NCBI RefSeq assembly: GCF_014841125.1
Contig: NZ_JACYTQ010000005.1
Coordinates: 124,001-188,000 of the forward strand
Length of the DNA stretch: 64,000 bases
Direction of reading: 5' to 3'
Source: Echinicola arenosa
GTDB taxonomy: Bacteria; Bacteroidota; Bacteroidia; Cytophagales; Cyclobacteriaceae
Under the pieces are notes generated by a model. The model was not told the origin of the DNA. It did no database searches and saw only the letters and a list, made by a program, of their open reading frames with translations. The position numbers and the translations under genes are program-made. Below are positions 46,487 to 56,080 of the stretch, one piece after another (within the stretch, counting starts at the first letter, position 1; the number at the start of each line of letters is the position of its first letter).

Positions 46487-46512
46487 AAAAAAGGCCAGTA
46501 GATACTGACCTG
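46487..46512 (-). terminator. Intrinsic terminator of 79-aa gene
   Basis: On the minus strand AGGTCAGTA and TACTGGCCT pair with one G-U wobble, followed by seven T. It abuts the stop of the gene at 46517. Confidence 0.7.
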
Positions 46513-46516
46513 TTAC

Positions 46517-46756
46517 TTATATTACCTCCTTACGCTTTGAAGGTTTTAGAGAAACACCATCGTGTTGCCTTTTGGCTTGACCGGTCAATAAACGGTCGGT
46601 TCGAAAAAACTTATTATTGGCCCACTGTTTTAACACAAAAGCCTCCTCTTTGCTCAAATTGGATAAGGCCTTATGGTATTCCTTTTCCCAAATAGAGGAA
46701 TCAAAACTCACCTTATCCAAAATCAATTTGTAATACTCTAAATAAGATGTTTTCAT
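46517..46756 (-). CDS. Small hypothetical protein, 79 aa
   Basis: Cytoplasmic, with no signal or membrane segment. MKTSYLEYYKLILDKVSFDS followed by FWKEY-like WEKEYHKALSNLSKEEAFVLKQW is a pattern I associate with short conserved Bacteroidota proteins of unknown function. The tail is basic (SLKPSKRKEVI). The ATG start, helical coherence and the abutting terminator support a real gene. Monocistronic. Confidence 0.65.
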   Translation of the reverse strand: MKTSYLEYYKLILDKVSFDSSIWEKEYHKALSNLSKEEAFVLKQWANNKFFRTDRLLTGQAKRQHDGVSLKPSKRKEVI

Positions 46757-46939
46757 AACTATAAAAGTTAAGGTTCTTTAATCTTTTATCAACCCTAATT
46801 TAAAAAAAACGGAACTTTCAGTCAACTATGTCTTATCAGCAGGATAATTAATTTAAAAGGCAAATTGTGCAATAAGGTCTGGCTGTATTCAACTCGATAT
46901 GATCTAGAGATTTGAATCATTGATTAAAGTAAATAATAA

Positions 46940-47497
46940 TCACTTGATCAGGTGCCCCTTTAAGGATTCTACATCAATACCCGAAGGCAACCCTTGAGGA
47001 AACCTACAATACTCCGAAATAGTGGAAAGGTCAATGATCTCACCCGGATAGGTTTTAATTTCCCCTTTTCTTCCGGATTCAATTAATGTTGCTAAACCTC
47101 CTGTCCCTAATGTTACGAGTCCAAGTGCAGCAAACTCTCCTGAATAATCTGAATGGGCAACTATACCTATTAAAGCAGGAATGGTCAAAATAGCCGTTGC
47201 TTTCAGGTATTTGTCAGCTGCATTTCTTGTGATAATAAATTTAACTTGCTTGATATGCTTTAGGGAAACTTTCTCCACATTTACAGCTCCCAAAATAAGG
47301 AGCGTATCTTCCGAAACAGCCAATGCTTCTCCAATAACTACTCTTTCAGAAACAGTCATCAATTCAGCATAAGATCCATATGGATTCATTTTGATCTGTT
47401 TGCGCGTGGAAGGAATAATTTTCCGGTACATTTTATCATGACAAGAAAAAAACAAGCTGCTTGCCAGTATCAGGAGGCATAGATTGTAAAGTTTCAT
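46940..47497 (-). CDS. Lipoprotein, 185 aa
   Basis: Predicted SPII lipoprotein (leader to FFSC, Cys 19). The mature part has strand-rich VIGEALAVSEDTLLIL ... VSLKHIKQVKF, followed by two hydrophobic stretches (ATAILTIPALIGIVAHS and FAALGLVTLGTGGLATLIES) that may be buried or membrane-associated, and a tail FPQGLPSGIDVESLKGHLI. No family recognised. Its start overlaps the stop of the upstream 506-aa lipoprotein gene by 4 bases, so the two are translated together. Confidence 0.75.
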   Translation of the reverse strand: MKLYNLCLLILASSLFFSCHDKMYRKIIPSTRKQIKMNPYGSYAELMTVSERVVIGEALAVSEDTLLILGAVNVEKVSLKHIKQVKFIITRNAADKYLKATAILTIPALIGIVAHSDYSGEFAALGLVTLGTGGLATLIESGRKGEIKTYPGEIIDLSTISEYCRFPQGLPSGIDVESLKGHLIK

Positions 47498-49014
47498 TGT
47501 TCAACGAATTTACTTGACCAAAAAAGTTCCTCCATAATAGGCTCCACCAACTTATACTTAGAGGCCATTTCCTTAAGCCATTTCCGGGGAGAGAGGAACA
47601 TCATCCTAACCATGTCTGGATCTTCTTCTCTCAGCCAGTCCTCCCGCATCCATTCAACATAATACCCTTCTGATCTCAAAAAAAGTTCTACATTCTTGTT
47701 ATTGGGCATCCTGAATTTTAAAGTATCCGTTGCTCCGGGTAAATTCACCAAGTATGATGACCTATCCTTAAGCTTAGCGAGAAGCTGCAAGTCATTAGAA
47801 CCGTTGTGAATTAACTCCATTGGAGTTAGGATCAAAGGATCCACAGACTCGATAATATTAACAATACCCACTTCGTCGATTCGCCATAAACCCTTGACCA
47901 TTGTAAGGCGGATTTGATCTACTGTGCCACTAACTTCTATAGGAAGCAAATGTGTATCAGATACTATCGGCCCAGATTCATTTACTTCTCCCAGCCTGTG
48001 CCATTTTCCATTTATCCTTGCTTCTACTTCAATACCTCCTAGCATGTCCATTATAGAGACGGGTACCCGATGGCCTCTGGAAACTTCTTTTTCATAGGTA
48101 GCGAGCAAACTTCCGGCACCAGATCCCATATAGGCAATTGATTGATAAAAAAGAAAAGTGGTTAACAATGATTGACGATTGGTTATTACCACACCTAAAG
48201 ATTCTGCTGACTGTGGACTTATATTTAGTGTCATCGTTTCCTTTTTACTTAAGTCATCAGGGTCACTTTCTGAAAAATATTCACTTCCATCAAGATCTAT
48301 TAGCTTTTGGATCCATTCACTGTGATCTGGGTTTAGTATTCTCAAAATATCTGAAACCTTATAAAACCCGGAGCTTGTTTGCATCACTTTTTCCTTGCCC
48401 ATCACAGGGAAAGCTAAAATGTCAATATTACGGATATAATGAGTTTCGTAAGCCTCGTTTTTAACCACCAAAGAAATAATGGAATCTGTTGGATCAATGT
48501 CCAAATAATCACAATCTATCGACTCCAGGCTTTTTGCTATGCTGGATGAGAACCCTTCTGCTTGTATTTTTAGCGAATCATTCTCCACAGAATAAAAGGT
48601 GGGACATGAACCAAAACAAGCCTTTGGATCCAACAAACATGGTACTGTGGTCACACCTAATATGGTAGGGAACGTCATCAGTAAAGGTGAAATCAAATTC
48701 ACCCCTTCAGGATCATTGGTTTCGGCCAAAAGACAATCGTCAAAAGAAACATCCGACTCAAAGAATTTGGTTCGGGATTTTCGATTGGACTCATATTGAT
48801 AGCCCTTTCCTGTGACTCTATGATGAACAGTGTCCAATTTCCAGGATTTAAACACCACTAATCCTCCATCTTTTAGATGTAATTTCAAATAAGAATTTTG
48901 TTGAAGGTCGGACTCTTCAGGTAGGTCGTAAGATCGATACACCCGCTTAATACTGCCAATTTTGGAGCTACAAGAAGTGAGAATAATTATGGCTATTAAC
49001 AAGAACACCCGCAT
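47494..49014 (-). CDS. Large lipoprotein with GSCPTFY motif, 506 aa
   Basis: Predicted SPII lipoprotein (LTSC, Cys 15). The N-terminal part is beta-rich (YLKLHLKDGGLVVFKSW). A cysteine-containing segment, CLLDPKACFGSCPTFYSVEND, lies near residue 130-150 and looks conserved enough to bind a ligand or form disulfides. The C-terminal third carries MELIHNGSNDLQLLAKLKDRS and an acidic-aromatic tail. No enzyme motif is recognised. It is the first of two coupled lipoprotein genes and so probably acts with the 185-aa partner in the envelope. Confidence 0.75.
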   Translation of the reverse strand: MRVFLLIAIIILTSCSSKIGSIKRVYRSYDLPEESDLQQNSYLKLHLKDGGLVVFKSWKLDTVHHRVTGKGYQYESNRKSRTKFFESDVSFDDCLLAETNDPEGVNLISPLLMTFPTILGVTTVPCLLDPKACFGSCPTFYSVENDSLKIQAEGFSSSIAKSLESIDCDYLDIDPTDSIISLVVKNEAYETHYIRNIDILAFPVMGKEKVMQTSSGFYKVSDILRILNPDHSEWIQKLIDLDGSEYFSESDPDDLSKKETMTLNISPQSAESLGVVITNRQSLLTTFLFYQSIAYMGSGAGSLLATYEKEVSRGHRVPVSIMDMLGGIEVEARINGKWHRLGEVNESGPIVSDTHLLPIEVSGTVDQIRLTMVKGLWRIDEVGIVNIIESVDPLILTPMELIHNGSNDLQLLAKLKDRSSYLVNLPGATDTLKFRMPNNKNVELFLRSEGYYVEWMREDWLREEDPDMVRMMFLSPRKWLKEMASKYKLVEPIMEELFWSSKFVEQ

Positions 49015-49462
49015 AACTAAAGTTACCTAATTTTAGGCAAAATCAAGTGTCTCAAAAGGCTTTTTAAGAAGTATAAGCCATTGCAATGGACTTCAACAAA
49101 ACATTGCAACTCCGATGGAATTAATTGCTAGAATGAAACACCTGGTCACAAAATAGGAAAGTGAGGAAAAGCGCGGGGAATCTGACTCATAGTGATAAAA
49201 AATACAAAAGGCTTGATTAAATTCGCGAAGTAAAATTTAAATAAATCCTGCCGGACGATAAGCTTGTTTTTAATTTATTTAATAGTGAGGAGTAAATATT
49301 CAGAGCTTAACCTTAAAGGAATACACATTAAACTGGTTAATGATTATTTAAAAACTTGAATGATTGTGACCTAATTTTATTATGCCATTTTGTTCGGCAT
49401 CTCTCCCAAAATAATTTCACAAAACAGTTAGGACAAAACCACCAGCTTACAGAAGTAATCAA
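49015..49462. other. Divergent spacer before TonB-dependent receptor
   Basis: About 450 bases with no open frame. It must hold promoters for the lipoprotein pair and the receptor. I looked for a cobalamin or thiamine riboswitch core and saw none. Confidence 0.5.
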
Positions 49463-51682
49463 ATGAAACCATTTTTATTAACCATTCTTTTTCTATTGCT
49501 GAATTGCTCATTGTTTGCCCAATCCCTCACAGGAAAGTTAGTTGATGAGTATCAAAAAGCCATACCTGAAGTTTACATTTTAAATAAAAACACTGGCCAT
49601 CATACCCATTCTAACGAAACAGGTGGTTTTTCTATGGAAAGAATTTCGCTGGGAGACACTTTACAGTTTTCCTGTATTGGCTATCAAAACCGTCAAATAG
49701 TACTGGACAACTTAAAAGCCCTTCTAACTGTTCAACTACAGTCCAAGCCCATCAGCTTGGAGGAAGTAGTGATCAGGCCTCAGGTGGATGCACTCCATGT
49801 CATAACAGACATTGATGTTCAGACAAACCCAGTAAATTCTTCACAGGATATCCTACGTAAGGTTCCCGGTCTGTTTATCGGTCAACATGCAGGCGGTGGC
49901 AAAGCAGAACAAATATTTCTTAGGGGCTTCGATATTGACCATGGAACTGATATTAACATTACAGTGGACGGGATGCCGGTTAATATGGTATCTCATGCAC
50001 ATGGACAAGGGTATTCTGATTTGCATTTTGTAATCCCCGAAACCCTTGATAAAATAGATTTTGGAAAAGGCCCCTATTATCAGAACAAAGGCAACTTCAC
50101 AACTGCCGGCTATGTGGATTTTATGACCAAGAAGAAATTGGAGTATAGTTCCATTAAACTGGAAGCTGGCCAATTTGATACCTATCGCTTATTGGGCATG
50201 TTCAATTTGGTGGAAAGCAACGACCATAACGCTTATGTGGCCACCGAATATTTGGCTACAGATGGCCCATTTGAAAGTCCTCAAAATTTTAACAGAATAA
50301 ACTTTTTTGGAAAATATACAGGTATGCTGTCCAATACTGATAAACTGGGGGTTACCGCTTCCTACTTTGACAGTAAATGGGATGCCTCAGGACAAATTCC
50401 ACAACGTGCTGTTGATAGTGGCATGATTTCACGATTTGGCGCGATAGATGACACTGAGGGAGGCAATACCGCTAGAAGTAACCTATTGATCAACCATGAG
50501 AAAATTATTGATGAAAATTCATCTCTTAAAAGCAACATTTACCTCAGTCAATACGATTTTGAGCTCTATTCAAATTTTACGTTTTTCTTGGAGGATCCTA
50601 TCAATGGTGATCAAATCAAACAAAAAGAAGACCGCACTATCTATGGCTTCAACAGCGAATACAATACCTCATTTACAACCAATACGTTAAATGGTAACTG
50701 GCAGGCAGGCATCAGCCTTCGCAATGACCAAAGCAATTCAAATGAACTTTCACATACCCTCAACAGAAGAGAAACCTTGGGGCAAATTAAGCTTGGTGAT
50801 ATCAATGAAACCAACTTGGGAGCTTACTTGGGTACTACTGTAAACCTAAACCGATGGACATTCAACCCTTCTGTACGAGTAGATTATTTCGACTTTCAAT
50901 ATAACGATGCCCTACTACCTACCTATTCTACACAAGAAGAAACTAAGGCCATTATCAGTCCCAAATTCAATATTCTTTACAATCAAACAGAGCAACTCCA
51001 GTTGTATATCAAAACGGGAAAAGGTTTCCATTCCAATGATACCCGTGTGGTAGTAGCCGAAAAAGGCAACCATATACTTCCCGCCGCCTATGGATTTGAC
51101 GGAGGCTTTATTTGGAAACCCACACCTAAGATGCTATTAAACCTTGCCTATTGGTATTTGTATTTAGAGCAGGAGTTGGTATATGTAGGGGATGCGGGAA
51201 TTGTCGAGCCTAGTGGAAAAACCAGACGGAAAGGCCTAGACTTAAGTTACCGTTACCAACCATTACCTTGGTTATTTTGGAATTTGGACGCCAATTACAC
51301 CCATGCCCGCGCTATTGAAGAATCGAAAGGAGAAGATTTCATTCCCTTAGCACCTGACTTTACATTGGTGAGTGGCATTAATATCATACATCAAACCGGA
51401 TTTTATGGAAGCATCAATGTCCGTCATATAAATAGCCGTCCTGCAAATGAGGATAATTCAATAGTGGCTAAGGGCTATACCGTTACGGACTTAAATGCTG
51501 GATACAAGAGAAAAAAATATAACATTGGGGTTCAGGTACAAAACCTTTTTGACACTGAATGGAATGAAACCCAGTTCGCCACCGAATCAAAATTACAATT
51601 TGAAACTGAACCTGTTGAGGAAATCCATTTTACACCTGGAACACCTTTATCACTTAAAGTCATGATCCAGTACAACTTCTGA
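49463..51682 (+). CDS. TonB-dependent receptor
   Basis: 739-aa outer-membrane receptor. After a signal peptide (MKPFLLTILFLLLNCSLFAQ) comes a carboxypeptidase-regulatory-like domain (SLTGKLVDEYQKAIPEVYI to about 95), a plug (about 110-220: ILRKVPGLFIGQHAGGGKAE, FLRGFDIDHGTDI, VDGMPVN) and a 22-strand barrel ending in LSLKVMIQYNF, with the C-terminal aromatic typical of barrels. The His-rich plug loop MVSHAHGQGYSDLHF is notable and could contact a metal or its chelate. There is no SusD partner, so it is not a classical SusCD pair. Substrate unknown. Confidence 0.92.
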   Translation: MKPFLLTILFLLLNCSLFAQSLTGKLVDEYQKAIPEVYILNKNTGHHTHSNETGGFSMERISLGDTLQFSCIGYQNRQIVLDNLKALLTVQLQSKPISLEEVVIRPQVDALHVITDIDVQTNPVNSSQDILRKVPGLFIGQHAGGGKAEQIFLRGFDIDHGTDINITVDGMPVNMVSHAHGQGYSDLHFVIPETLDKIDFGKGPYYQNKGNFTTAGYVDFMTKKKLEYSSIKLEAGQFDTYRLLGMFNLVESNDHNAYVATEYLATDGPFESPQNFNRINFFGKYTGMLSNTDKLGVTASYFDSKWDASGQIPQRAVDSGMISRFGAIDDTEGGNTARSNLLINHEKIIDENSSLKSNIYLSQYDFELYSNFTFFLEDPINGDQIKQKEDRTIYGFNSEYNTSFTTNTLNGNWQAGISLRNDQSNSNELSHTLNRRETLGQIKLGDINETNLGAYLGTTVNLNRWTFNPSVRVDYFDFQYNDALLPTYSTQEETKAIISPKFNILYNQTEQLQLYIKTGKGFHSNDTRVVVAEKGNHILPAAYGFDGGFIWKPTPKMLLNLAYWYLYLEQELVYVGDAGIVEPSGKTRRKGLDLSYRYQPLPWLFWNLDANYTHARAIEESKGEDFIPLAPDFTLVSGINIIHQTGFYGSINVRHINSRPANEDNSIVAKGYTVTDLNAGYKRKKYNIGVQVQNLFDTEWNETQFATESKLQFETEPVEEIHFTPGTPLSLKVMIQYNF

Positions 51683-51848
51683 TAGATGTTCAGATCGTAA
51701 GGTATAAATACTATAGAAAAAACTCTCCCCCTATTTGCAATGCACTACACCAGATTCAACTAGGAATCAAAGCTATGGTTACCAAAAACTTAAGAGTACC
51801 AAAGCCATTCTGTGTACTTCAAACTTCCCACTTGGGACATCAAAAACC

Positions 51849-53504
51849 CTATTTCTCCAAATACAATACCGCCTCCTTTTCGACAAGCCTCTTGCTTAAT
51901 GTATTATAATCGACCTCTTGAACAGGAATATTTGAATCGATGGCCAAGACCGCTGTGACAGCAGCAGACTGTCCCAAAATCATAAATACGGGCTCCATCC
52001 GCACAGACCCAAAAGCTGAATGGCTAGCGGAAACACATACTGGCACCAGTAGATTCTCACATTCTTTTTTCTTAGGTAAGATCGCCCCGAAGGAAATGGA
52101 ATAAGGATCATGGGGATGTACTCCAATATCCCCTTCATTTTGCACATGGCCTTCCTCTGTAACATAACGCTGTACATTATGGGAGTCAATACTATAAGAC
52201 CCCATTCCTATGGAATTAAGTACAGGTTTCTCTCCCATAACCTCCAACTCGGTCATTACCTCTTTCCCTATCATCCTTCTGGCTTCACGGATGTACAGTT
52301 GATGAGGCCAGTTACCATTATCGGTAAACTCATCTTTGGCCAAGCCCCAACTTTGCATCTTTTCTCGAACTTCCAAGGGCACTTGGGGATCATGGCTAAC
52401 ATAATAAAGCAGACCCTGCTGATACTGCTTGTGCGCTTCTATGATTTGGTTCCGCTCTTCATAAGAAGCCTCTGGATAGGCATAGTTTCCTCCAATAAAA
52501 TCACTACTGAAGGGACCATGGTTATTGGTATCTGTTTTCCGATTCGGAATAGCATCAAATTTATCAAACCACTCATCCCAACCTGATTCAAACACCCTGG
52601 CCAATAAGGCATAATTTGAGGGATCATAATTTTTTGGTTTTGGGAATGGTACTCGATTGTCGGGATGATTGCTCATACATAACCGAAAGCAATAAGCTTG
52701 GATTTTGTGATCCCCGTTCCCATTTTCGCCAGGGTACCCTTTTTGAATATATGGTAGCAAACCACTGCTGGCATCACCTTTTCCCAGGTAAGGGTCCACT
52801 GGGGATTTAAAATAATGTCCATGGTGATGGGCACCTTTTTGTATACCATTCCAGATTTCTCCATAAGTATCATTGGATTCCCTTCCCACATGATATGAAA
52901 CACCAGCTGAGGCCATCAAATCACCTTCATAAGTGGCATCAATAAAAACTTCCGCCTCAAAAACCTTCCCGGAAAGCATGGTAATACTTTTTATTACACC
53001 CTTTTTAAGCTTTACTCCTTTCTCTCTATCCAGCCATTCATCTCTGAATACTTTAATATTATTTTCTTTTACCAAATCCTCAAAAACCTCTTCGGCCACA
53101 TGAGGCTCAAAAATCCACATGGTTCTGTTTTCTCCATCAATGGCCGGAGTACCTTGTCCCTTATTGCCATATTCACTCCTTTCCTGCCATGGCCAAGCCT
53201 CAGTCGTCTGATAATGTTGATAGACCCGATGGTAAAAATCCCTGGCTAAACCACCTATGGTTGCCTTGTTTCCAGTATCGGTAAAACCCAAGCCTCCTGA
53301 GGACAAACCTCCCAAATGCTGGTCAGGAGAAACCACCAATACGGATTTACCAGATTGGCTAACTTCCACCGCAGCAATCACTGCAGCCGAGGTTCCTCCA
53401 TAAATAACTACATCTGCCTGATACACTTCCTTCTCAAGAGAAATAGCATAAGCAGCTATTACTGCCCCTACACTTAGGATCAAAGTAAAAATAGTTCTTT
53501 TCAT
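51849..53504 (-). CDS. Secreted FAD-dependent oxidoreductase
   Basis: 551 aa with a signal peptide and an N-terminal dinucleotide-binding fold (ADVVIYGGTSAAVIAAVEVS ... VLVVSPDQHLGGLSSGG). It matches the FAD_oxidored group (PF12831-like), often annotated as xanthan lyase-like or glucose-inhibited-division-like. The IDATYEGDLMASAGVSYHVGRES segment is characteristic of this group. Substrate unknown; export of an FAD protein would need Tat or periplasmic loading, and no twin-arginine is visible. It is convergent with the TonB-dependent receptor gene. Confidence 0.88.
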   Translation of the reverse strand: MKRTIFTLILSVGAVIAAYAISLEKEVYQADVVIYGGTSAAVIAAVEVSQSGKSVLVVSPDQHLGGLSSGGLGFTDTGNKATIGGLARDFYHRVYQHYQTTEAWPWQERSEYGNKGQGTPAIDGENRTMWIFEPHVAEEVFEDLVKENNIKVFRDEWLDREKGVKLKKGVIKSITMLSGKVFEAEVFIDATYEGDLMASAGVSYHVGRESNDTYGEIWNGIQKGAHHHGHYFKSPVDPYLGKGDASSGLLPYIQKGYPGENGNGDHKIQAYCFRLCMSNHPDNRVPFPKPKNYDPSNYALLARVFESGWDEWFDKFDAIPNRKTDTNNHGPFSSDFIGGNYAYPEASYEERNQIIEAHKQYQQGLLYYVSHDPQVPLEVREKMQSWGLAKDEFTDNGNWPHQLYIREARRMIGKEVMTELEVMGEKPVLNSIGMGSYSIDSHNVQRYVTEEGHVQNEGDIGVHPHDPYSISFGAILPKKKECENLLVPVCVSASHSAFGSVRMEPVFMILGQSAAVTAVLAIDSNIPVQEVDYNTLSKRLVEKEAVLYLEK

Positions 53505-53624
53505 ATTGGTTCATTTTGGGGTTTTGATCAACAGGATTTTTCTGTTTAGAATGGTTTCCAATTTGGCAATGACCAACCAATAAATGATGCTATCAATTAA
53601 TCTATTAGAGGTACTTTCCTAACA

Positions 53625-55919
53625 CTAAAAAACTAAATCTACCTCAATGGATTTACTAATCGGTGTATTGCTTTTGTCGGCATATTGATCATTGGGAATA
53701 AGCACATTGGTTTCTGGGAAATAGGCGGCCAAGTTCCCTCTTGGAATGTTATAAGGCACAATCAGGAATTTACGTGCCTTTCTTTCTTGTCCATTATACC
53801 TGCTGACCAGATCCACCTGATCTGATTTTTTAAGACCTAGCTCTTCAGCATCCTTTGGATTGATCAATACCACCCTCCTTTCATTATAAATCCCCCGGTA
53901 CCTGTCATTCAAGCCATAGATAGTGGTATTGAACTGATCATGGGAGCGGATGGTCATCAGTAAGAATTTTGCCCCTGTCAATTGATGATCTGGCAAGCTG
54001 CAAATACTGAAACGGGCCTTTCCTCCAGGCATGGAAGAAAAATCTCCATGTCGGGCATGATTCGGCAGATCAAACCCTCCTCCTTTAGAGCGTTCACTGT
54101 ACTGCTCAAAGCCTTCAAATACGGCTGATATTTTTTCACGAATCAAATCATAATCTTCGCCCAAGCCTTTCCAGTCTATTGTGGAGCTGGATGTAAAATA
54201 GGCTTGTGCCATTTGGGATACAATCCCTGGTTCACTCATCAGATGATCCGATGCAGGTTGGAGTCTTCCATGTGACTGATGCACCCTGCCCATGCTATTT
54301 TCAACAGTCACCACTCTTTCTCTTCCTGAATGGGTATCCATTTCGGTCCTGCCCAAGGTAGGTAAGATTAAAGAAGTCCTTCCTGGAACCAAATGTGTCC
54401 GGTTCAACTTGGTACTGATGGAAACGGTCAAGTCACAATTTTGCAATGCCTCCCCAGTATAGAGGGTATCTGAAGCCGCAGAAAGAAAATTACCTCCCAA
54501 AGCCACAAAAACCTTTGCTTTCCCCTCATGCATAGCTTTGATGCAATTCACCACATCCAAACCTTGCTTTTTCGGAGGATCAAAACCAAAAACCTTTTTG
54601 AAGGAAGCATTGAGTTTTGGGGAAACATGATGGGTGATACCCACCGTCCTATCTCCCTGTACATTGCTGTGTCCTCTCACCGGACAAGTACCAGCTCCCT
54701 TTTTGCCAATGCTTCCCTTCAACAGCAATAGGTTCACACATGCCTTGATATTGTCTACCCCATTTTTATGTTGGGTAAGCCCCATCGCCCAACAGATAAT
54801 AATTCTCTGCTTTTTGGCCAATAGGCTCACTACAGCATCCACTTTCTCCTCATCCAGGCCGGTCAAATTCAAAAGTTCTTGTTCATCATACCTTTCTAAA
54901 TCCTCCATCATCTCCGCATAACCTTCTGTGTACTTATGGATAAAATCATGATCAAATACATCCCCCGAAACAGCATCCAACTTGGCCATTTTCTTTACGA
55001 TCAATTTTATCAGTGCTACATCCTGATTGATCTTTACTTGCAGAAAAATATCAGTCAAGGAAACGCCTCCACCCACCAGACCTTTTACTTCCTGAGGGTT
55101 CTTAAAGCGAATCAGCCCAGCTTCTTCCAATGGATTCACAGCGATGATCTTTCCCCCATTCGCTTTGCACTTTTCCAAAGCTGAAAGCATCCTGGGGTGA
55201 TTTGTCCCTGGGTTTTGCCCCATTACCATCACCACCTCTGCATGGTACATATCTTCTAAAGTCACAGACCCCTTTCCTATTCCCAAGGTCTCTCCCAATC
55301 CCACCCCGCTAGATTCATGGCACATATTCGAACAGTCAGGCATATTATTGGTTCCAAAAGCGCGCGCAAAAAGTCCATATAAAAAGGCCGCTTCATTACT
55401 TGACCTACCAGAGGTATAAAACACGGCTTCATCCGGGCTTGACAAAGCTTGAAGGTGATCGGCTATTACCTTGAAGGCATTTTCCCAGGTAATGGATTCA
55501 TAATGTGTCTGGTCTGGACTAAGAATTACTGGAGCAGTGATTCGTCCGCTTTTTCCAATTTCATAATCTGACCAGTGGGACATTTCAGAGATAGAGTGCT
55601 GTGCAAAAAAGCTGGGATCTACCCTTTTGGTAGTTGCCTCTTCAGCAATGGCCTTAACACCATTTTCACAAAACTCTCCCAAAGAAGAGCGCTTGGCAGG
55701 ATCTGGCCAAGCACAACCCGGACAGTCAATACCATCTTTCTGGTTTAACTTCGATAAAGTAGCAACAGAACGTTTTATCCCCATTTCTTTCATGGCATGA
55801 TCCAAGGCCACTTTGATCGCGGGAAGCCCTGCTGCATAGGCTTTAGGGGCAGTAATTTTTATACCCGTGAATTCTTCCGGGCCTAGAATGGAAATCAATC
55901 GGTTTTTGGGCTGGTCCAT
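53625..55919 (-). CDS. FdhF/YdeP-family molybdopterin oxidoreductase
   Basis: 764 aa, close in length to E. coli YdeP. The Fe-S site region shows Cys66 and Cys69 in DCPGCAWPDP, with Cys84 in GEFCENG. Cys200 in SNMCHESSG aligns with the Mo-coordinating Sec/Cys of formate dehydrogenases. Later MGQNPGTNHPR and the C-terminal molybdopterin-binding domain (LLMTIRSHDQFNTTIYG) are typical. It probably acts in the cytoplasm; there is no signal peptide. No fdhD or cofactor genes lie nearby. The true substrate of YdeP-type enzymes is uncertain, so formate is not implied. Confidence 0.9.
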   Translation of the reverse strand: MDQPKNRLISILGPEEFTGIKITAPKAYAAGLPAIKVALDHAMKEMGIKRSVATLSKLNQKDGIDCPGCAWPDPAKRSSLGEFCENGVKAIAEEATTKRVDPSFFAQHSISEMSHWSDYEIGKSGRITAPVILSPDQTHYESITWENAFKVIADHLQALSSPDEAVFYTSGRSSNEAAFLYGLFARAFGTNNMPDCSNMCHESSGVGLGETLGIGKGSVTLEDMYHAEVVMVMGQNPGTNHPRMLSALEKCKANGGKIIAVNPLEEAGLIRFKNPQEVKGLVGGGVSLTDIFLQVKINQDVALIKLIVKKMAKLDAVSGDVFDHDFIHKYTEGYAEMMEDLERYDEQELLNLTGLDEEKVDAVVSLLAKKQRIIICWAMGLTQHKNGVDNIKACVNLLLLKGSIGKKGAGTCPVRGHSNVQGDRTVGITHHVSPKLNASFKKVFGFDPPKKQGLDVVNCIKAMHEGKAKVFVALGGNFLSAASDTLYTGEALQNCDLTVSISTKLNRTHLVPGRTSLILPTLGRTEMDTHSGRERVVTVENSMGRVHQSHGRLQPASDHLMSEPGIVSQMAQAYFTSSSTIDWKGLGEDYDLIREKISAVFEGFEQYSERSKGGGFDLPNHARHGDFSSMPGGKARFSICSLPDHQLTGAKFLLMTIRSHDQFNTTIYGLNDRYRGIYNERRVVLINPKDAEELGLKKSDQVDLVSRYNGQERKARKFLIVPYNIPRGNLAAYFPETNVLIPNDQYADKSNTPISKSIEVDLVF

Positions 55920-56080
55920 ATTTCGGGTTGCTGTAAACTTAAAATTGAGTCAAAAACATTCTGCTTCAACTCTTTACCAATAGGTTTTTTAAGATACTTG
56001 ATATTTTCCTGAAAGGCACATAAATTTACACCAACTGGCTTTTAGAAGAAAAATACTGACCAATCAATTAAGCCTTCACA

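Noticed and set aside
49015-49462. Possible riboswitch upstream of the TonB-dependent receptor
   Set aside because: No cobalamin, TPP or other recognisable riboswitch core in the spacer.
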